Shown here piece by piece: positions 59,307 through 64,000 of a DNA stretch of 64,000 nucleotides. This DNA comes from Stentor coeruleus (taxonomy: Eukaryota; Ciliophora; Heterotrichea; Heterotrichida; Stentoridae). Under the pieces are notes generated by a model. The model saw nothing but the letters and a program-made list of their open reading frames with translations, ran no database searches and was not told where the DNA came from. Position 1 is the stretch's first letter. Every line of letters begins with the position of its first letter. Made by a program: the position numbers and the translations under genes. The stretch is from the NCBI GenBank assembly GCA_001970955.1, contig MPUH01000138.1, positions 1 through 64,000 of the forward strand. The letters are read 5' to 3'.

Positions 59307-60315
59307 TGTATATAAAATATGGACTTTGATGCTTTTGGGTATAGAAGATGAAAGGGAATTTGATTTTTATATGTGAAATTTAAGGGATTATTTAAAGGAT
59401 TAGTTGTTTTAGATTTTAAAGTTAGGATGATAAGATTTTTGTGGATATTTAAGGTGTTGGGTAGTTTTAATTAAGAGATATTAGTTATTGTAGAAGGTTT
59501 TATTAAGAAAGATTGAATGATATGTTTAGGTTTGTTACTTTAATTTTATTTTGTAATGACGATATGGTAATAGTCTGAAGATGCTTCATAAATCAAAATA
59601 TGGGATTTATGTATTAAGGGTTTTGCTGTAAAATAAACAATTTTAAATGGTTTAGATGGTCGAATGCTGATTCAAAAACATAAAAAAATATTATATGGAA
59701 AGAAAAAGAATATACAAATATTGAGTATATATTTTAATGATATTGAACACATTTTGTTCGAATTTTATAATATATTTATAACTATAGTAGATTATAATAT
59801 ATTTGTAACTATAGTAGATTATACATATTTATACTGATTATGATATGTTTATAATAAAATAATCATAATAAGTTTAAACCTTTTTTTCATTATGTCAAAT
59901 AAACAATTGTTATTTTATTATAGAAAGTTAGAAGAAAACAATATTTTTATTATTGATGCAACTATCGTTCTTTTAGTATTAAGAGAATGAACTATTTTTC
60001 AATGAGAATATTAAGAAAATAAACTTATTTTTATGTTGGCATTGCTTATAATTATCAAATATAATATTAAGCTATTTTAGTTCACGTAAATATTTTGTCT
60101 TCTAACTTTTAATAGTAAAATATATAAAAATTATTGTAAAAAGACAATATGAGTCATCCTTTGAAATGGCATAATTATTGGCTGTAATAATATTTAAAAT
60201 TATCGAGATTAAAGAACAACCGATATTTGTTAGGAAAAGATACATATTCAAAGTAAAGTTTATCTAGAAAAACAAGCCAGCATCAATTTTAGAAGCTCCT
60301 GCAAATGAGATTAAA
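59307..60315. other. Long spacer with a 27-bp tandem duplication
   Basis: About 1 kb of AT-rich DNA. Two 27-nt units differing at one base occupy 59767-59793 and 59794-59820. Near the right end a five-codon ORF (60305-60319) overlaps the next start as ATGA. No gene seen. Confidence 0.6.
59767..59820. repeat. 27-bp tandem duplication in spacer
   Basis: Two adjacent units beginning ATAATATATTT, differing only by A/G at the twelfth base, non-coding. Confidence 0.75.
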
Positions 60316-60939
60316 ATGAATAAAGACAATTATCAATACTACGAAAACCAAAAAACCACCCCAATTCATCTACCTTTAAAAATCGGAGACATATCACATG
60401 CAGATCATCACGAAAACAATTGTTCAGATGAAACACCACCTAGCGCCAGTAATCTCTCAACGGAAAACACTGTTTCAACAGAGAATTTTATATATAACGT
60501 GTTAAACTTTTTCTCAAGGCATTCCAAAAATCCTACAACATTCTCAAAAGATAATAAGAAAGTAAGCTCTTGCCAATCATCAGTGAAATCCCATCAATAT
60601 AGCATAAGTTTATCTGAAAAACTCATAAAAAATTACGAAACGAAAAAAGATTTCAAGGCCATAGGAAGCTATCAAGGTAGCAAAGAAAGCTTAAACTCAA
60701 AAAATCATAAACTAACAATTTGCCATACTGTTGGAGAAATAAGAGAAAGTGATTTAATTGAAAAAAAAGAAAATTACAAGAGCTCAAGTGGTAGTAGTAC
60801 TCCCCATTTATATACTGATTATAAGCCTAGGCTTCATAACCTTTTGTTGAAGAATTTCGGAAATTATGATGAAAATGAAAATGATACTGAGATATTAGCA
60901 GATGTTAGTAGGTCATTATCAAATAATTCAGATTATTAA
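60316..60939 (+). CDS. Hypothetical Ser/Asn/Lys-rich protein
   Basis: A 207-residue hydrophilic protein with Ser-rich segments (SSCQSSVKSHQYSIS, YKSSSGSSTPHLYTDY) and no recognised domain. It ends in an acidic stretch (NYDENENDTEILADVSRSL). The clean ATG frame with typical flanks supports a gene. A very short upstream ORF (ATG AGA TTA AAA TGA) overlaps the start as ATGA. Likely a disordered phosphoprotein; function unknown. Confidence 0.6.
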   Translation: MNKDNYQYYENQKTTPIHLPLKIGDISHADHHENNCSDETPPSASNLSTENTVSTENFIYNVLNFFSRHSKNPTTFSKDNKKVSSCQSSVKSHQYSISLSEKLIKNYETKKDFKAIGSYQGSKESLNSKNHKLTICHTVGEIRESDLIEKKENYKSSSGSSTPHLYTDYKPRLHNLLLKNFGNYDENENDTEILADVSRSLSNNSDY

Positions 60940-61406
60940 TCATATTTAAGTGCAAAAGTAACCCTCACTTAATTGAGTAGGGATAAGTTTAGGATATTTC
61001 AAGTTAAGGCTTTTTTTTATTGTTAAAGGGATATAGTGAATTAGTTTTTGATAAAAGTCATGATAATAATTTGATATAAAAATTTTTATAAGGATTTATA
61101 TTATAGAATAAACAAGAGTTGGTAATCTTAAATAAACATCATATCTTAACTGCATCCAAAATCATAACATTATACTTTTCGCATTAATAAACTGATATAC
61201 AAAAATCTTACAACTAAAAATCCATCAGTTTTTATATATTTTTTACATTATTAATCTTCATCACACATAAAACAAACTGCATTCTTTAACACTTAACACA
61301 TCGTATCTCCTTATAAACTTACACTTTATTACTCAATACAAACTCCCTAAGCTTTTATTTTTAAGCCAGCAAAAATATAATTAAAAGGTTAATTATTCAT
61401 ACTAAA
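60940..61406. other. Convergent spacer
   Basis: G/T-biased to about 61120, A/C-rich afterwards. Nothing else seen. Confidence 0.6.
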
Positions 61407-63065
61407 TCAAGTATTCTGTTGTCCTTTGCCACTCATCATATAATTCAATATATCTCTAGTATATTTAACCCTTTTGCTCATCTCCGGATCAGTACATTCA
61501 ATAGCTTTATTCATAGGCAAAGTCACCCTTTCATGTTTTTTATTAACATAAGTCATAATCTTAGCTTCATTAGAAATAATCACTTCAGTCTTATCCTGAA
61601 ATGACACCTGAACATTTTTATTTGCAAATCTAAACAAAATCGCTCTTTTCGTCCTTAGCCATTTCTTCACATAGCACAACTCCCCTTCATCCTCACACCC
61701 AGGGATAACTTTTTCTTCATCAGCCTCAAGGTAACTCTTAAAATGTTGCAACAAAGCGAATTTCTTATACATTTTTTCAGGCAATTGGCTTACATCATAA
61801 GTAAAAACCAAGTCTTTTTTATTAGGATTTCTTTCAATATAATAAAAAATATTCTGTCCAGGTTTAAAAATAATCTTAGTTGAGTCGTTAAAATAAACTC
61901 CAGCTGATCCATTAGACAAAAGGTATCCAAGACCATATTTACTAGAATAATCAATCCATTTTTTAACCCAAACAGTATCTGTATTATCAATAAGATTTAT
62001 CATAGTAGATTTAAGTGGTTTTTCTGTATTGCTTAATATAGGTTTTTTTGAAGATATGAGGATATTTTTAACTGGCATAGTATCATGAACTAATTCAGTA
62101 GGTTGATAACATGGTAAAGGGTTGTATTTTTTTATATAAGCCTCGCTTGGGGGTACAGCAAGTGTACTTACTGGTAAAAGTTTTGGTATTGAGTTCCCCA
62201 TACGAAAAAAATCATGATCAAGGATATCATTAAGTCCAGGTCTACGAATTGGGTCACTTTTTAATATTTGTGTTATAAGGCTTTTAGCTTCAGATGATAT
62301 AGAAACCTGGTCAGGAAAAGAATAAGCATTCATTTTGATTAAATTGTAAGTTTTTTTCACATCGTTTGTTTCAAATGGAGGTCGACCTACTAGTAAAGTA
62401 TACATTATTACCCCTAAAGCCCAGATATCAACTTCAAAACTATGACCGAGTTTGCTATCTAAAACTTCAGGGGCTATATAATTTGGTGTCCCACAAATGG
62501 TTTTTCTTTTTTGTCCATCAAAATCAAGTTTTGATGCTAAGCCGAAATCCCCAAGTTTAATCTCCATTTTCTCGCTTATAAACAAGTTACCGATTTTCAA
62601 GTCTCGATGAATCACATTTTTACTATGAATATAAGTTAAAGCTGATATTATTTGAAGCATATAACATTGGACTTCTAGTTCAGTTAATCTTTTACGTCTT
62701 CTAAGTAGCTCACTTAGGGTTTGATTAGAACATAGCTCTAGTAAAATATACACATTTTCACTATCTTCGAAAAAATGTTCAAATAAGACTATGCTTGGAT
62801 GATTTAAGGACTTGTGGATTTTTATTTCAGACATGAGCTTTTGTCGACGTCGTTGTTTTACAAGTTGATCTTTGCCTATGATTTTTGCTGCTTGCAGTTT
62901 CCTTGTATCTAAGCAAAAAAACTCATAGACTCTGGCAAAGCCCCCTTTGCCTAAGAATTTTCGTTTGGAGTACTTGCGGAGTTGTATGTCACCTTCGGCT
63001 GTTATGATTTTTTCTTCAATTATGTTGTCGTTAAGTAGAGAGTCTTGCGATGATTTTTTGGACAT
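61407..63065 (-). CDS. Polo-like kinase
   Basis: A 552-residue kinase with a full catalytic domain (about 28-290): GKGGFARVYEFF loop, AAKIIGK lysine, HRDLKIGN, DFG, and a T-loop KRKTICGTPNYIAPEVL with the Polo-type threonine. Two polo boxes follow: about 360-435 (VWVKKWIDYSSKYGLGYLLSNGSAGVYFND) and 465-535 (KKWLRTKRAILFRFANKNVQVSF). Polo kinases govern basal-body duplication, mitosis and cytokinesis by docking to primed phosphopeptides. The protein is complete and of typical length. Both Trp-containing polo-box anchors are present. Confidence 0.93.
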   Translation of the reverse strand: MSKKSSQDSLLNDNIIEEKIITAEGDIQLRKYSKRKFLGKGGFARVYEFFCLDTRKLQAAKIIGKDQLVKQRRRQKLMSEIKIHKSLNHPSIVLFEHFFEDSENVYILLELCSNQTLSELLRRRKRLTELEVQCYMLQIISALTYIHSKNVIHRDLKIGNLFISEKMEIKLGDFGLASKLDFDGQKRKTICGTPNYIAPEVLDSKLGHSFEVDIWALGVIMYTLLVGRPPFETNDVKKTYNLIKMNAYSFPDQVSISSEAKSLITQILKSDPIRRPGLNDILDHDFFRMGNSIPKLLPVSTLAVPPSEAYIKKYNPLPCYQPTELVHDTMPVKNILISSKKPILSNTEKPLKSTMINLIDNTDTVWVKKWIDYSSKYGLGYLLSNGSAGVYFNDSTKIIFKPGQNIFYYIERNPNKKDLVFTYDVSQLPEKMYKKFALLQHFKSYLEADEEKVIPGCEDEGELCYVKKWLRTKRAILFRFANKNVQVSFQDKTEVIISNEAKIMTYVNKKHERVTLPMNKAIECTDPEMSKRVKYTRDILNYMMSGKGQQNT

Positions 63066-63392
63066 TGCAACCTAATTATAATGTTTTGATATATTTTTTG
63101 TTTGAGAAATTGGAGTTTATGTATTTGGATGATATTTTATGATATGATGGAGTGTTAAAGGGTTGTTTGAGGTATTTAGATTTTTGTGGATATAAGAGAT
63201 TTAGTTTGGATTGATTTTTGTTTTGGAAAATGGAGAAAAGGTTTGGATTTGGAGATTATTGTATGTTGATATAGTTTTTAGATAATTTATTTGTTTATAT
63301 GAAAGTGATGAGATGGGTCTGGTGGGGATAGTTGAAAGGGAGTGAATGATTTAGGGTGTTGCTTTATAAAAATTCCATATCTAATAGAATAA
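63066..63392. other. Divergent spacer
   Basis: Strongly G/T-rich on the + strand to about 63360. It includes a single G-strand telomere-like unit (TTTAGGGTGTTG, 63351-63362). Nothing else seen. Confidence 0.6.
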
Positions 63393-64000
63393 ATGTTATC
63401 ATCCTTAGACTATACTTACAAATTCACCAATCTAAGCTATGAAAAATCAGTATCAAAGTCCCCAAACACAAAAAAAATATCCACAAGAATGCTATCTAAA
63501 AATAACCAAAGCCGATCAAACACAAAAAGAGGCTTATTAAATATTTTTATTAATCCTTTACCAGCTCAAGTTCCAATAAAAATCAATCGTAGCACAAAAA
63601 TTCCAAATAGCCTTTTTTCTTCAAAGAATGCTTCAAGGAAATTGAAAATCGATTCACCATTATCAAATGATCGTAAAAGTTCTTCAAGGTTTTTCAAAAT
63701 AGGGTCTAACAGATCTTTAAATTTATCTGTTTCACCAAAGAACTCAAGCTTGCCAAGTGAAAAAATAGAGTTTCCCATAAGGCCGATAAAAGCTCTTTTG
63801 ATCCTGAAAAATGATCTGACTGTTTATGAGCAGGGGGAGATATTAAAATATGCAGAAATTTATTATGTAGGGAAGATTGAAAATAAGCTCAAACCTAACC
63901 CTGAGAAAGAAAATTATGGCTTTGATGACAAGCATGCTGATTATTTGCTTTCAAAAAACGATCATATTGCTTATAGGTATGAAATATTAAATATCTTAGG
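63393..64000 (+). CDS. DYRK-family protein kinase, N-terminal part (runs off the window)
   Basis: An open frame begins with ATG at 63393, right after an in-frame TAA, and runs past the right edge. Residues about 1-125 are Ser/Lys/Asn-rich. The last about 75 residues match the NAPA region and kinase entry of DYRK kinases: RPIKALLILKNDLTVYEQGEI, LKYAEIYYVG, NYGFDDKHADY and DHIAYRYEILNILG, which in DYRK2/4 precedes the Gly-rich loop. DYRKs autophosphorylate on a Tyr and then act on Ser/Thr targets. The catalytic domain lies outside, so activity cannot be judged. Confidence 0.8.
   Translation, partial: MLSSLDYTYKFTNLSYEKSVSKSPNTKKISTRMLSKNNQSRSNTKRGLLNIFINPLPAQVPIKINRSTKIPNSLFSSKNASRKLKIDSPLSNDRKSSSRFFKIGSNRSLNLSVSPKNSSLPSEKIEFPIRPIKALLILKNDLTVYEQGEILKYAEIYYVGKIENKLKPNPEKENYGFDDKHADYLLSKNDHIAYRYEILNIL

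Noticed and set aside
1-64000. tRNA, rRNA, CRISPR arrays, transposons and virus-like elements
   Set aside because: No T-loop-like GGTTCRA contexts with paired arms, no rRNA core strings, no spaced repeats, and no transposase, reverse transcriptase or capsid signatures seen.

Overview
This window looks like macronuclear DNA of a heterotrich ciliate, most likely Stentor. The DNA is AT-rich, about forty mostly uninterrupted genes lie on both strands with short spacers, and TAA, TAG and TGA all act as stops. The TGA stops argue against Blepharisma, which reads TGA as a codon. Introns are exactly 15 or 16 nt (GT...AG), a heterotrich hallmark. Two near-perfect two-unit runs of the CCCTAACA telomere repeat, plus one with a mismatch, lie between genes. 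The gene content is ciliate-like: centrins, a four-CNB PKG, Polo, NEK and DYRK kinases, axonemal coiled-coil proteins, COMMD and TPR proteins. I found no rRNA, tRNA, CRISPR, transposon or virus-like element.

Layout. 0.2-3.1 kb: three tandem RING-CH (MARCH-type) membrane proteins. 3.7-7.8 and 16.3-19.0 kb: four CK1-family paralogues that all lack the DFG aspartate (pseudokinases). Between and after them lie an axonemal coiled-coil protein, a double four-TM protein, a Wntless/TMEM181-like receptor and a TPR-IQ protein with a 15-nt intron. 19.4-25.2 kb: ribosomal protein eL24, a secreted patatin fold without its catalytic dyad, an FCP1-like fold without its catalytic aspartates and a large TPR protein. 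25.3-30.8 kb: a two-RRM protein whose first exon lies behind a 15-nt intron next to an assembly join, an ABCG half-transporter and an R2R3 Myb. 31.4-36.8 kb: a PX protein, a divergent centrin, Rab11-like, a canonical centrin and a Cys-rich membrane protein. 37.0-45.1 kb: PKG with an F-BAR gene 18 nt behind it, a CCDC42/CFAP73-like protein, a NEK kinase and a 2-oxoglutarate oxygenase. 45.6-54.3 kb: a segmental duplication carrying a coiled-coil/C2HC gene and a WWE-domain gene, with decayed copies and relics. 54.4-64 kb: a B-box-like gene with an array of twelve minimal introns, LRR, COMMD10-like and Polo genes, and the start of a DYRK gene that runs off the right edge.

The most unusual feature is at 54508-54716 on the minus strand. 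Twelve consecutive 15- or 16-nt GT...AG blocks are separated by exactly 3 nt (nine cases) or 0 nt (two cases). Removing all twelve restores one reading frame, so the gene appears to contain single-codon exons between minimal introns. Other themes are clustered pseudoenzymes, gene flanks with telomere-like strand polarity, a segmental duplication in decay, and two single-N joins between duplicated contig ends.
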